DNA of 64,000 nt from an uncultured Lachnospiraceae bacterium. GTDB taxonomy: Bacteria; Bacillota; Clostridia; Lachnospirales; Lachnospiraceae. Under the pieces are notes generated by a model, which saw nothing but the letters and a program-made list of their open reading frames with translations, was not told the origin of the DNA and did not search any database. Within the stretch, counting starts at the first letter, position 1. Each line of letters begins with the position of its first letter. The position numbers and the translations under genes were made by a program. The stretch covers positions 1-64,000 of the forward strand of contig CAKRES010000010.1 of the NCBI GenBank assembly GCA_934317845.1, written 5' to 3'. Shown here piece after piece: positions 1 to 8,318 of this stretch.

Positions 1-190
1 CCTGTAGCAGAGGAAGCACCGGCAGAAGAGAGTGCGCCGGAAGTGATCCAGTTAGGAACTGAACCAGCGGAGGCAGAGCCTGTAGCAGAAGAATCTGTAG
101 CAGAGGAAGCACCGGTGGAAGAGAGTGCACCGGAAGCAGCACCGGAAGAGGAAGCAGCAGCCAGTGCGGTAGCAGAAGAACCAAAACCTT
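1..190 (+). repeat. Acidic Glu/Ala/Pro coding repeats
   Basis: Imperfect direct repeats built around CCTGTAGCAGAGGAAGCACC and AGAGAGTGCRCCGGAAG recur at about 1-43 and 79-144. They encode PVAEEAPxEESAPE-type peptide units and continue off the left edge. Confidence 0.7.
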
Positions 191-957
191 CTAAGGTGAT
201 CAACGGAGTAGAGTTTGATGAGCAGGGTATCCCGGTTGTAGCGCAGAAATACATTGGCAAATATGTGGCATCTTCTGCAGTGCGCAAGCAGTTCAGAAAA
301 CCGCTTGAGAAGATCATTCAGAAGAAGGGTGTATACCGGAACATTGTCATCCTTTCCAAGAAGGGCTGCAGCGTATCCAATATGGCCATTGATTTTGCAA
401 GAACCTACCATGAGTTAGGCCTTTGCCAGAATAAGATCGTTGCTTCTATCAAAGCAAAGCAGCTCAATAAGACGGATCTTACTAAGATCGTTGGCAAGCT
501 GAAAGGCGGATGTCTGATCATCGAGAACTCTGGAGAACTGAGTCGTGAAAAGGCACTTCAAGTATACGAAATGGTCAGCAATCAGGAAAATGACATTGTA
601 CTGATGCTGGTAGGAGAGGTAATGTCCGTTACAACCATGTTTGGACAGAACAAGGAATTGAATTCCCTGTTCCATGCATTGTTCCTGCTTCATGATCTGT
701 CAGATATTGATCTTACAGACATTGCGATCGCTCACATGAAAGAGAAGGGCTACAGTGCAGATGAAGATGGATTAAGAGCATTGAAAGATCGTATTGCAAC
801 ACTTGATCACAATGGTATTGATAATGTACTTGCGATTGTTGAGACTGCGATCACAAAAGCAGAAAAACGGTCGCAGAACAATCTGACCGACGTCGTTTTC
901 CTAGATGATTATGAAGACAGTGGTATGAATGTATTAAAAGAATTTGATTTTGAATAA
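1..957 (+). CDS. Acidic-repeat protein with degenerate AAA (CbxX/CfxQ-like) domain, 5' truncated
   Basis: The reading frame is open from base 1, so the gene starts left of the window and only the C-terminal 318 residues are visible. The first 60 or so residues are Glu/Ala/Pro-rich degenerate repeats. The rest is a compact globular domain. Its segment NIVILSKKGCSVSNMAIDFA aligns by position with the Walker A region of CbxX/CfxQ/SpoVK-type AAA proteins, and GGCLIIENSGELSREKAL with their Walker B region. The P-loop GxxGxGKT and the acidic Walker B pair are both absent, so ATP hydrolysis is unlikely. The function is unknown; a scaffold or adaptor role is conceivable. The fold is inferred, but the coding status is firm because a long frame ends just before a good terminator. 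Confidence 0.7.
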   Translation, partial: PVAEEAPAEESAPEVIQLGTEPAEAEPVAEESVAEEAPVEESAPEAAPEEEAAASAVAEEPKPSKVINGVEFDEQGIPVVAQKYIGKYVASSAVRKQFRKPLEKIIQKKGVYRNIVILSKKGCSVSNMAIDFARTYHELGLCQNKIVASIKAKQLNKTDLTKIVGKLKGGCLIIENSGELSREKALQVYEMVSNQENDIVLMLVGEVMSVTTMFGQNKELNSLFHALFLLHDLSDIDLTDIAIAHMKEKGYSADEDGLRALKDRIATLDHNGIDNVLAIVETAITKAEKRSQNNLTDVVFLDDYEDSGMNVLKEFDFE

Positions 958-977
958 GGATCAGAGAAGAATGATGG

Positions 978-1026
978 AAATCCTTCGGGCGATAAGAAAT
1001 AAGCTTATTGCTCGGAGGATTTTTTA
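978..1026 (+). terminator. Intrinsic terminator after the acidic-repeat gene
   Basis: AAATCCTTCGGGCGATAAG and CTTATTGCTCGGAGGATTT form a long stem around a short AAATAAG loop, followed by a T run. It lies 20 bases after the stop codon. Confidence 0.85.
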
Positions 1027-1118
1027 TGCGGATAACTTGTATTTATTCTCTTCCGGCAAGAAGACTGCGACCTCTAAGGTGGAAGATGAATTGCGCCCGT
1101 TATCGCAAGGATGTCTCT

Positions 1119-1146
1119 TGACAGTTTATATACCAATCGGTATAAT
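1119..1146 (+). promoter_or_regulatory. Consensus sigma-A promoter with embedded operator-like dyad
   Basis: TTGACA (1118-1123) and TATAAT (1141-1146) are both exact consensus and are separated by 17 bases. The dyad TATACC-N4-GGTATA (1129-1144) lies in the spacer and overlaps the -10 box. This is where an autoregulating TetR repressor would bind. The promoter most likely drives the TetR gene and glgB. Confidence 0.8.
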
Positions 1147-1192
1147 AGAAGATAATATATGAGATTTTTGACTTGTTGGAGAGGAGGCTTTC

Positions 1193-1789
1193 ATGGACAA
1201 TCGAAAGAAGATTTTGAAGGTTTCTTTGGATTTGTTTCATCAGAAGGGGTATGATGCCATAAGTGTACAGGAGATTGTAGAGCGGGCAGGGATCACAAAG
1301 CCCACGCTCTATTATTATTTTGGAAGTAAAAATGGATTGCTTCAGGCAATTCTGGAAGATGGTTTTTCCCGCCTTCGTAAGCAGATCGATCCTGTAATGA
1401 GGGATACCTATCAAAGAGATATCCGGGATGTATTATTTGATCTTGCAAAAGCATTCCTGTCTTTTGCAACGTCGGATAGTAAGTTCTTCTTTTTTATGTT
1501 GTCACTGATGTACTCAGCAAGACAGAATGAAGCTTATGAAGCAGTGAAACCGCATTTGCATAAGCTATACCGGTCTGTGATCGAGTTATTTGAAAAGGAA
1601 GAATACCAGCTTGGCAATATGAACGGGCGGCAGGAACAATTTGCAATGGGTTTTCTGGGATTTTTGAACCAGTATGCATTTACATTTTCTGAGAAACATT
1701 ATGAAGAAGAGTACGTGTTAAAGGAACATGTTTCGGATGAAGCGATCCGGGCACTGGTACAGCAGTTTATGTATGGTATTGTAAGTTAA
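1193..1789 (+). CDS. TetR/AcrR family transcriptional regulator
   Basis: This 198-residue protein has the TetR N-terminal helix-turn-helix at about residues 5-50, with ISVQEIVERAGITKPTLYYYF as the clear signature (G-I-T-K-P-T-L-Y-Y-Y-F). The remaining helical part would be the ligand-binding and dimerisation domain. The start follows GAGAGGAGG at good spacing. It sits behind a consensus promoter carrying a dyad and ends 23 bases before the glgB start, so the two genes are probably co-transcribed and the regulator may repress its own operon. The ligand is unknown. Control of glycogen branching by this protein is inferred only from position. Confidence 0.9.
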   Translation: MDNRKKILKVSLDLFHQKGYDAISVQEIVERAGITKPTLYYYFGSKNGLLQAILEDGFSRLRKQIDPVMRDTYQRDIRDVLFDLAKAFLSFATSDSKFFFFMLSLMYSARQNEAYEAVKPHLHKLYRSVIELFEKEEYQLGNMNGRQEQFAMGFLGFLNQYAFTFSEKHYEEEYVLKEHVSDEAIRALVQQFMYGIVS

Positions 1790-1812
1790 GATAAGAAAGG
1801 GTGGGTTTTATT

Positions 1813-4452
1813 ATGGAGCAGCATGTACAGCAATTTATCAACTATGATGTTTTGAATCGGATTGTGAGTGGTTATGAACCATACCCACAGAGTGTGCTCG
1901 GACCACATGAGGTAGAGGGAGGATACGTTGTGACCGCCTACCATCCGAGTGCGTGCGGGATGAGTGTTCACTTTGAGGGAGAAAAGGAAGCACATGAGAT
2001 GGAGCGTGTGCATGAAATGGGAGTCTTCTCCTACTACTTTAAGACAAAGAAATATAAACCATATAAGATTACAAAATATTTTGAGGATGGTTCTTTCGTG
2101 ACATCTGAAGATCCATATAGTTTCACGTCTTATTTTACTGCGGATGATTGCTATATGTTTGGAAATGGGATCCATTACGAGATTTATGAGAAACTTGGCG
2201 CACATCCGATGGAGATTGATGGTGTGCAAGGAACCTACTTTGCGGTCTGGGCTCCGCATGCGAAACGTGTCAGCATAGTTGGAGATATGAATATGTGGGA
2301 CGGACGTGTGTATCCAATGCGCCGCCGCGAAGACATGGGCATTTTTGAATTGTTCCTTCCACATATTGGAGTAGGTGAAATTTATAAATATGAGATCATG
2401 ACGGCAGCAGGAGATCTGATCTTGAAATCTGATCCATATGGCAATGCGTTCCAGATGCGTCCGGATAACGCTTCTGTTGTGGCAGATATCCACCAGTTTG
2501 ACTGGAAGGATCAGGCGTGGATGAAGAAACGTGTGAAAGCAGATACCTACAGCAGCCCAATGAATATATACGAGGTACATATCGGTTCCTGGAAACGGGC
2601 TGGAGAGAATCAGGATCAGTTTATGAATTATCGCGATATTGCGCATGATCTGGCAGAGTATTGTGAATATATGGGATATACTCACGTGGAATTGATCGGT
2701 ATTTCAGAGCACCCGTTTGATGGTTCGTGGGGTTATCAGGTAACCGGATATTTTGCTCCGACCTCCCGCTTTGGAAGTCCGAACGACTTTATGTATTTTG
2801 TTGATTACATGCATCAGCACGGGATCAGCGTGATCCTTGACTGGGTTCCGGCGCATTTTCCAAAGGATGCATTTGCACTCGGACGTTTTGACGGAGAGCC
2901 ATTATATGAGCATCCGGATCCACGTTTAGGAGAACACCCGGACTGGGGAACATACATCTTTAATTACAGCAAAAAAGAAGTTATGAATTTCCTGATCGGA
3001 AGCGCGTTGTTCTGGCTGGATAAATTCCATGTGGATGGTCTTCGGACAGATGCAGTAGCTTCTATGCTTTACCTGGATTATGGAAAACAGGATGGTCAAT
3101 GGGTGCCAAATAAGTATGGTGGAAATGAAAATCTGGAAGCTGTAGAGTTCTTGAAACACCTGAATTCTGTTGTAGAGCGCAGAGAGCCGGGAACGATGGT
3201 GATCGCGGAAGAATCTACAGCATGGCCGAAAGTAACTTCCCGTCCGGAAGATGGTGGCTTGGGATTTGCCTACAAATGGAACATGGGATGGATGAATGAC
3301 TTTTTGGAGTACATTTCCAAAGATCCGCTGTTCCGTAAAGGAATTCACAACAAGCTGACATTTGCGATGGCATACCATCATGCAGAGCGTTATATTTTAG
3401 TGCTGTCCCATGATGAGGTGGTGCATGGAAAATGCTCTATGCTCAACAAACAGCCTGGTGATACCGACATGAAATTTAAAGGACTTCGGGTGTCTTACGG
3501 ATTTATGTTTGGACATCCGGGTAAAAAACTTTTGTTTATGGGACAGGATTTTGGTCAGGTCAGAGAGTGGAGCGAGGAGCGAAGCCTTGACTGGTATTTG
3601 TTAGATGATCCAAATCATCGTGCGATGCATAACTGGGTAAAAGATCTGCTCCATTTGGAGAAGGATTACAAAGCACTTTATGCAACCGATTACACAGATG
3701 GTTTCCAGTGGATCAACTGTGATGACAGTGAGAAGTCTATTATAACATTTATGCGTAAATCACCAGATGGTAAGAAATCACTGGTATTTGTCTGCAACTT
3801 TACTCCGGTCACATGGGATCAGGGATATCGCGTAGGTGTACCGAACGCGGGAACTTATAAAGAAATCTTAAACAGTGATGATACAAAATATTGCGGAACA
3901 GGTACCTGCATGAATGGATCTGTAAAAGCAACCGAGGGAGAATGGGATAATCAGCCATATTCGATCCCGGTCAAAGTACCTCCAATGAGCTGTGTTGTGT
4001 TTGAATATACACACAAGTATCCGAAAACACCAGAGCAGTTAGCAGAAGAAGCAAAAAAGAAAGAGGCACGCAAAAAAGCCGCAGCCGAGAAAAAAGCAGC
4101 GAAAGAAGCGGAAGCAAAGAAGGCAGCGAAAGAGACTGTGAAGAAGGCACCTGCAAAGAAGACGCCAGCAAAGGCAGCTGAGAAAAAAGCAGCAGTCAAA
4201 GAAACATCAGCAAAAGAGACTGTGAAGAAAGCGCCAGCAAAGAAGGCTCCTGCAAAAACAGCCGAGAAAAAAGCAGTGGTTAAAGAGGCACCAGCAAAAG
4301 AGACTGCGAAGAAAGCGCCAGCAAAGACAGCCCCTGCAAAAGCAGCAGAGAAGAAAGAGCCAGCAAAGAAAGCGCCAGCAAAAGAGACTGTGAAGAAAGC
4401 ACCAGCAAAGGCAGCCGAGAAAAAACAGCCGGTGAAGAAAACAACAAAATAA
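1813..4452 (+). CDS. glgB: 1,4-alpha-glucan branching enzyme with lysine-rich repeat tail
   Basis: This cytoplasmic GH13 enzyme transfers a cut alpha-1,4 chain to make alpha-1,6 branches in glycogen. A CBM48-type N-terminal module (about residues 105-200) precedes the catalytic barrel. The motif DGLRTDAV (near 410) carries the nucleophile Asp, AEEST (near 465) the acid/base Glu, and LSHDEVVHG (near 532) the third Asp. ATG at 1813 is preferred over the in-frame GTG at 1801 because AAAGGGTGG is correctly spaced from it. After the all-beta C domain the protein continues with about 140 extra residues of Lys/Ala/Pro-rich sequence, ending in 28-residue repeats. That tail is not part of the usual GlgB. 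Confidence 0.95.
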   Translation: MEQHVQQFINYDVLNRIVSGYEPYPQSVLGPHEVEGGYVVTAYHPSACGMSVHFEGEKEAHEMERVHEMGVFSYYFKTKKYKPYKITKYFEDGSFVTSEDPYSFTSYFTADDCYMFGNGIHYEIYEKLGAHPMEIDGVQGTYFAVWAPHAKRVSIVGDMNMWDGRVYPMRRREDMGIFELFLPHIGVGEIYKYEIMTAAGDLILKSDPYGNAFQMRPDNASVVADIHQFDWKDQAWMKKRVKADTYSSPMNIYEVHIGSWKRAGENQDQFMNYRDIAHDLAEYCEYMGYTHVELIGISEHPFDGSWGYQVTGYFAPTSRFGSPNDFMYFVDYMHQHGISVILDWVPAHFPKDAFALGRFDGEPLYEHPDPRLGEHPDWGTYIFNYSKKEVMNFLIGSALFWLDKFHVDGLRTDAVASMLYLDYGKQDGQWVPNKYGGNENLEAVEFLKHLNSVVERREPGTMVIAEESTAWPKVTSRPEDGGLGFAYKWNMGWMNDFLEYISKDPLFRKGIHNKLTFAMAYHHAERYILVLSHDEVVHGKCSMLNKQPGDTDMKFKGLRVSYGFMFGHPGKKLLFMGQDFGQVREWSEERSLDWYLLDDPNHRAMHNWVKDLLHLEKDYKALYATDYTDGFQWINCDDSEKSIITFMRKSPDGKKSLVFVCNFTPVTWDQGYRVGVPNAGTYKEILNSDDTKYCGTGTCMNGSVKATEGEWDNQPYSIPVKVPPMSCVVFEYTHKYPKTPEQLAEEAKKKEARKKAAAEKKAAKEAEAKKAAKETVKKAPAKKTPAKAAEKKAAVKETSAKETVKKAPAKKAPAKTAEKKAVVKEAPAKETAKKAPAKTAPAKAAEKKEPAKKAPAKETVKKAPAKAAEKKQPVKKTTK
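4132..4449 (+). repeat. 84-bp coding tandem repeat in glgB tail
   Basis: Units start at 4132, 4216, 4300 and 4384, an exact 84-bp period, with the last unit partial. Each encodes a 28-residue block of the type ETVKKAPAKKxPAKxAEKK followed by a short variable stretch. The composition resembles histone H1 tails. Confidence 0.9.
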
Positions 4453-4469
4453 GGGTGAGAAGTAATGTG

Positions 4470-4500
4470 GCGGCAGAGGATGTTCTCTGCCGCTGTTTTT
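4470..4500 (+). terminator. Intrinsic terminator after glgB
   Basis: GCGGCAGAG and CTCTGCCGC form a perfect 9-bp stem with a six-base loop, followed by a TGTTTTT tract. It begins 18 bases after the glgB stop. Confidence 0.9.
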
Positions 4501-4504
4501 ATAT

Positions 4505-4585
4505 CACGGGGCAGGATTTCAGATCATTGCCAAAGGACTTACCGAGCAGGAAATGGTCGATGTGATTTCTTCCCTGCTCCAATAA
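4505..4585 (+). pseudogene. Possible 3' remnant of a DUF4367-like gene
   Basis: Right after the glgB terminator one frame reads GAGFQIIAKGLTEQEMVDVI and ends SSLLQ plus stop. It has no start codon or upstream gene body. The pattern (a beta strand, then a short helix with an LTEQEMVDVISSL-type ending) resembles the C-terminus of DUF4367/anti-sigma-like proteins such as the one at 29357-30127. It could be a decayed gene end. The alternative is chance, since only 27 codons are involved. Confidence 0.3.
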
Positions 4586-4602
4586 TCGCTTCGGGGTCAG
4601 GA

Positions 4603-5142
4603 TCAATCCTCAAAATAATAGGTTTTGATCTCACAGTTTTTGATACCAAAGGCAGCAAATGCTTCATTGTCCATATCATGAAAATAGCTCTCCATAAAAC
4701 GGGCAATCCCATTGTGCGCCACCAGAAGGTAGGTTTCCTCCTGCTGTTTCAGATCGTCCAGCAGATTGTAGATGCGCTGCGCCATTGAAAACATGGACTC
4801 TCCGGTGCCGTAATGATTGATGAATTGCTGTTTGGCAAGGCGGAATTCTTCCCCATTACGTGCGGTTCCTTCGTACTGTCCGAAATTTTGCTCCTTTAAT
4901 CGTGGCTCTACCGCAAGGGGGAGTCCGGTGATGTCGGCGATATGCTGCGCCGTCTTTTGGGCACGCATCAGAGGGGAGCATAGGATCCGGTCGATCGGAT
5001 AATTTTCTTCCTTTAAAAGGTTGCCGAGTGTGATTGCCTGCTCATGTCCAAGCGGTGTCAGATCAATGTCTGTGGCACCGCATATTTTATTTTCTACATT
5101 CCAGATGGTTTGTCCATGTCTTGTAAAATAAATCGTTTTCAT
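4603..5142 (-). CDS. Histidine phosphatase family protein (phosphoglycerate mutase-like)
   Basis: This 179-residue protein has the branch-1 signature FTRHGQTIWN (residues 5-14; catalytic His in RHG), a second conserved segment LCSPLMRAQKTA with its Arg, and a C-terminal VAHNGIARF carrying the second catalytic His. Members include cofactor-dependent phosphoglycerate mutases, GpmB-like phosphatases and alpha-ribazole phosphatase (CobC). At this short length a broad-specificity phosphatase is more likely than a glycolytic mutase. The start follows GAAAGGAC on the minus strand. It stands alone, convergent with glgB and divergent from the flagellar block. Confidence 0.9.
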   Translation of the reverse strand: MKTIYFTRHGQTIWNVENKICGATDIDLTPLGHEQAITLGNLLKEENYPIDRILCSPLMRAQKTAQHIADITGLPLAVEPRLKEQNFGQYEGTARNGEEFRLAKQQFINHYGTGESMFSMAQRIYNLLDDLKQQEETYLLVAHNGIARFMESYFHDMDNEAFAAFGIKNCEIKTYYFED

Positions 5143-5280
5143 AACTACTGTCCTTTCTGTAACAGAATATCAGGTGGTAAAATCCCGGATGGGGGTGTCT
5201 GCATTTTCCTTCCCAGCTCACATTTTAGCATAAACCTGCCGAAATAGTAAATAACGACAGCCGGAAGGTGGAATGTGCAA

Positions 5281-8214
5281 ATGAGCCATATAACAATACA
5301 AGTAAATGAAAACAGAACCGATGCCAAAGCGGGACAAAATGCAGCTTCCTCCCTGCTTGCAAACAGTGTGGGAAAGGTGATCACAGGTACAATATCCGGG
5401 ACAAGGCAGCAGCCGAAGATCCAGATTGGAAAGCTTACGATCGATGTGTCAAGGGATGTTGTGGGAGACCGTAACGTGGGAGATTCTATGGATTTTCTTG
5501 TCACAAAGCAGGAACAGTCCGTGGTGCTAAAAGCAATGCAGGAGTTTGTTGGAGGAAATGCAGAAGGGGAAGAAGAAACCTATGGACAGGTAAGCCGGCT
5601 TCAGGTCATGCGAAACACCGAACAGTTTGCGCAGATTGCAAAGGAATCGGACATTTCCATTGAAGGAGAAGAAAAGGCGCAGGAATCTGCCACGCAGGCA
5701 GCCCGGATTTCGGAAGAAGATCTTGCCATGCTGCGCCGCATGGGAATTGATGCAGCAAATACAGACGTCAGCCATCTGATGGGATTGATCAATCAGTACC
5801 ATGCCCAGCAGGAGGGACGCAGCTTTCAGACCGGCAGTCCGGAGGTGGTCGCGCAGATTGCCAGGGCACAGACATTGCCTGCACTTTCTGAAGGGGCAAC
5901 GCGGTATCTGATCGATCAGCAGGAACCGCTGACCTATGATGTGATTTATAAAGCAGAATATAGTGCCGTAGGGGAGGGCATAAAAGATCCATTGACCGAG
6001 GAAGAAAAAAACCAGCTTGCGCCACAGATTGAAAAGCAGCTTCAATTAGAGGAGCTTCCTGTCTCAGATGACACCGTGCAGGCGGCAACCTGGCTGATCG
6101 AGCATGCAATTCCGGTAGAAAAACAGAATGTAGAACGTTACCTTTTGTTGAAGGATTGGAACGAAAACGGTGGATCTTTCAAACAGAATTATGAAAAAAA
6201 TCTGATCGCAGCGGCACAGGTGACAGGGGAGCTTCACAATGCGGTGTTGATCGGAGAGGAGCCTGCGAAAAAAGCACAGGAAATGATCGAAGACCTTTCG
6301 ACCACCTCTGCGCCGGACGTCGCAGCAGTTGTCAGAAAGGGACAGCCTCTTACACTTTATAATATCGTGGAGGCAGCAAAGCAGCCTTATAACGAAAGCG
6401 ATGTGGCATTTTCCGAGGAGGAGCAGAACAGGATCGAACAAGGCGCAGTGACGTTAAAAGAGCTTCGCATCCGCATGACGCTTCAGGCAGGATATGCATT
6501 GTTCCAGAAATACCCGGATCTTATGTCACAGGAATTAGAGCAGGTGGCAGTGGAACTTCAGGAATTAAACCGGGAAACGATATCCTATCTTTATCCGGAT
6601 GTGGAACCGGATCTATATGAAGAAACGATGGCGAAGGTAGAGGTGATTCCTCAGCTTCCGGTTGCTACGCTTGGACATATTGCGCAGCAGGGACGGATCT
6701 GCACACTCGATGAAGTATACGAGACCGGAATGAAAGACGCCGTGGCAATGGAATTGGCTGCGGCAAAACAGGGGGCAGAGCAAAAGATTGCTTCTTATGA
6801 AACGCTGATGACAGCACCACGGGCAGATATGGGAGATTCCATTGTGAAAGCATTTGCCAATATCGGTTCGATGCTTGATGAGATGGGAATGGAAAATTCG
6901 GAAGAGAACCGTCGTGCGATCCGCATTTTATCCTATAACCAGATGGAAGTTACAAAGGAACAGATCGAGCAGATCAAGACATTAGATGAACGTCTAACAT
7001 CTGTGGTAGAGAGCATGAAACCGGAAATAGTGATGGGAATGATCCGTGATCGTGTGAATCCGCTTCATTTATCACTGGAGGCTCTTTCGGATGAGATCAA
7101 AAAGCAGGAAAAGAAACAGGGAAGCAAAGAAGAGGAAACCTACAGTGAATATCTGTACCGCTTATCCCATGAAGCAGATATTACACCGGAAGAGCGGGAG
7201 AGCTATATCGGGGTGTACCGCCTGCTTCGTATGGTAACAGAATTTGACAGCAGGGAACTGGGAGCTTTGATGAAAAATGGAGAAGAACTCTCGCTTAAAA
7301 ATCTGTTAAAGGCAGAGCGCAGCCGGAAAAAACATGGAATGGATGTCACCATTTCGGATGCTGAGGAAGAAAGAAGATCCGGTGGGTTCAAATATGATGT
7401 GACAGAACAGTTGGAGCGTGCCTTTGCAGCGATGAAAGAAAAGGATCTGTTTTCTGCACCACAGCAGGAGCAGCTTCAGGATGAGGTGGCAAAGGCGCAG
7501 CAGGAATTATTAAAACAGCTTCCTTCTGTTTCAGAGGAAAGCTACCATTTTCTTATGACACAGGGGCAGCCGATGACACCGCAGAATCTTCTGGCGGCAG
7601 AACAGCTTACCAAAGAGCAGCGCGACTTTTACCGCAATATCAAGAAGGAATTAAAGCAGCGGGGATATGACGATACGAAAGCATTTTCTGATCTGGAGGA
7701 GACGATGTTTGACGATCTTCTATCTTCTGAGGAAGAAAAAGAACAGCAGGCGAAGATCCGTACTCATATGCAGGATGTGTTCTGGGATGCGTATCACGAA
7801 AACGATGAGAAGCAGATCTTTACAGCAAAGGATGTATGGATGGCAGGTCAGATCCATACCCGGATGAGTATGGCGGCATCGCTTGGCCAAAAGCAGGAAT
7901 ATTACATTCCGGTGGTCAGTGGGGACGATGTTTACACGATGCACGTAAGCTTTACGGATGGAGAGGAACAGGGCTATACGGCGATGGTTGAGACGAACGG
8001 CTACGGAACGGTCACGGCAAAGGCAGTGATCCGGGAAACAGGTTCGGATATCTCCGTTACAAGCAGTGATGAGCAGGGCAATGAAATTCTTCAGCAAAAC
8101 AAAGATGGTTTGCAGAAAGTATTTGCCCCGCTTCTGGACGAGAACAGTAAAAAAGCCTGCTATGCATCTGCCCGTGCCTTTGTGGAATTGGTAAGAAGCA
8201 TGCAAAAGCAGTAA
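5281..8214 (+). CDS. Large helical-repeat protein of the flagellar block, FliK-like C-terminus
   Basis: About 977 residues with no signal peptide or membrane segment. The N-terminal 90 residues look like a small beta domain (GTISGTRQQPKIQIGKLTI). The middle is long, charged and helical, and contains at least five degenerate copies of a module whose core reads like LxxxGQPLTxxNIxxAE (near residues 200-230, 345-370, 460-487, 650-685 and 748-778). The last 120 residues (YYIPVVSGDDVYTMHVSF onward) match the beta-rich pattern of the FliK hook-length-control C-terminal domain. It resembles a Lachnospiraceae family of unknown function (DUF6240-like). Placement directly before flagellin supports a flagellar role. 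GTG at 5275 is an alternative start. Confidence 0.75.
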   Translation: MSHITIQVNENRTDAKAGQNAASSLLANSVGKVITGTISGTRQQPKIQIGKLTIDVSRDVVGDRNVGDSMDFLVTKQEQSVVLKAMQEFVGGNAEGEEETYGQVSRLQVMRNTEQFAQIAKESDISIEGEEKAQESATQAARISEEDLAMLRRMGIDAANTDVSHLMGLINQYHAQQEGRSFQTGSPEVVAQIARAQTLPALSEGATRYLIDQQEPLTYDVIYKAEYSAVGEGIKDPLTEEEKNQLAPQIEKQLQLEELPVSDDTVQAATWLIEHAIPVEKQNVERYLLLKDWNENGGSFKQNYEKNLIAAAQVTGELHNAVLIGEEPAKKAQEMIEDLSTTSAPDVAAVVRKGQPLTLYNIVEAAKQPYNESDVAFSEEEQNRIEQGAVTLKELRIRMTLQAGYALFQKYPDLMSQELEQVAVELQELNRETISYLYPDVEPDLYEETMAKVEVIPQLPVATLGHIAQQGRICTLDEVYETGMKDAVAMELAAAKQGAEQKIASYETLMTAPRADMGDSIVKAFANIGSMLDEMGMENSEENRRAIRILSYNQMEVTKEQIEQIKTLDERLTSVVESMKPEIVMGMIRDRVNPLHLSLEALSDEIKKQEKKQGSKEEETYSEYLYRLSHEADITPEERESYIGVYRLLRMVTEFDSRELGALMKNGEELSLKNLLKAERSRKKHGMDVTISDAEEERRSGGFKYDVTEQLERAFAAMKEKDLFSAPQQEQLQDEVAKAQQELLKQLPSVSEESYHFLMTQGQPMTPQNLLAAEQLTKEQRDFYRNIKKELKQRGYDDTKAFSDLEETMFDDLLSSEEEKEQQAKIRTHMQDVFWDAYHENDEKQIFTAKDVWMAGQIHTRMSMAASLGQKQEYYIPVVSGDDVYTMHVSFTDGEEQGYTAMVETNGYGTVTAKAVIRETGSDISVTSSDEQGNEILQQNKDGLQKVFAPLLDENSKKACYASARAFVELVRSMQKQ

Positions 8215-8239
8215 GGCAGAAGGAAGAAGCTGCCGATAT
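8212..8239 (+). promoter_or_regulatory. Sigma-28 (FliA/SigD) type promoter for flagellin
   Basis: TAAG (8212-8215, overlapping the upstream stop codon) is followed after 16 bases by GCCGATAT (8232-8239). The sigma-28 consensus is TAAA-N15/16-GCCGATAA. It lies about 80 bases before the flagellin start. Confidence 0.8.
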
Positions 8240-8318
8240 AACAATTGAGTGCAGGGAATGCACGTAAGGTCAGACTCAGGGAAGAGCGTAAGAGTATAGA
8301 AGAAAAGGATGAGGACAC

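Noticed and set aside
944..1162. 72-codon frame between the acidic-repeat gene and the TetR gene
   Set aside because: It runs through the terminator hairpin and the consensus promoter and has no ribosome site.
4465..4788. 107-codon plus-strand frame opposite the phosphatase gene
   Set aside because: It starts in the glgB terminator and overlaps the well-supported minus-strand phosphatase gene.
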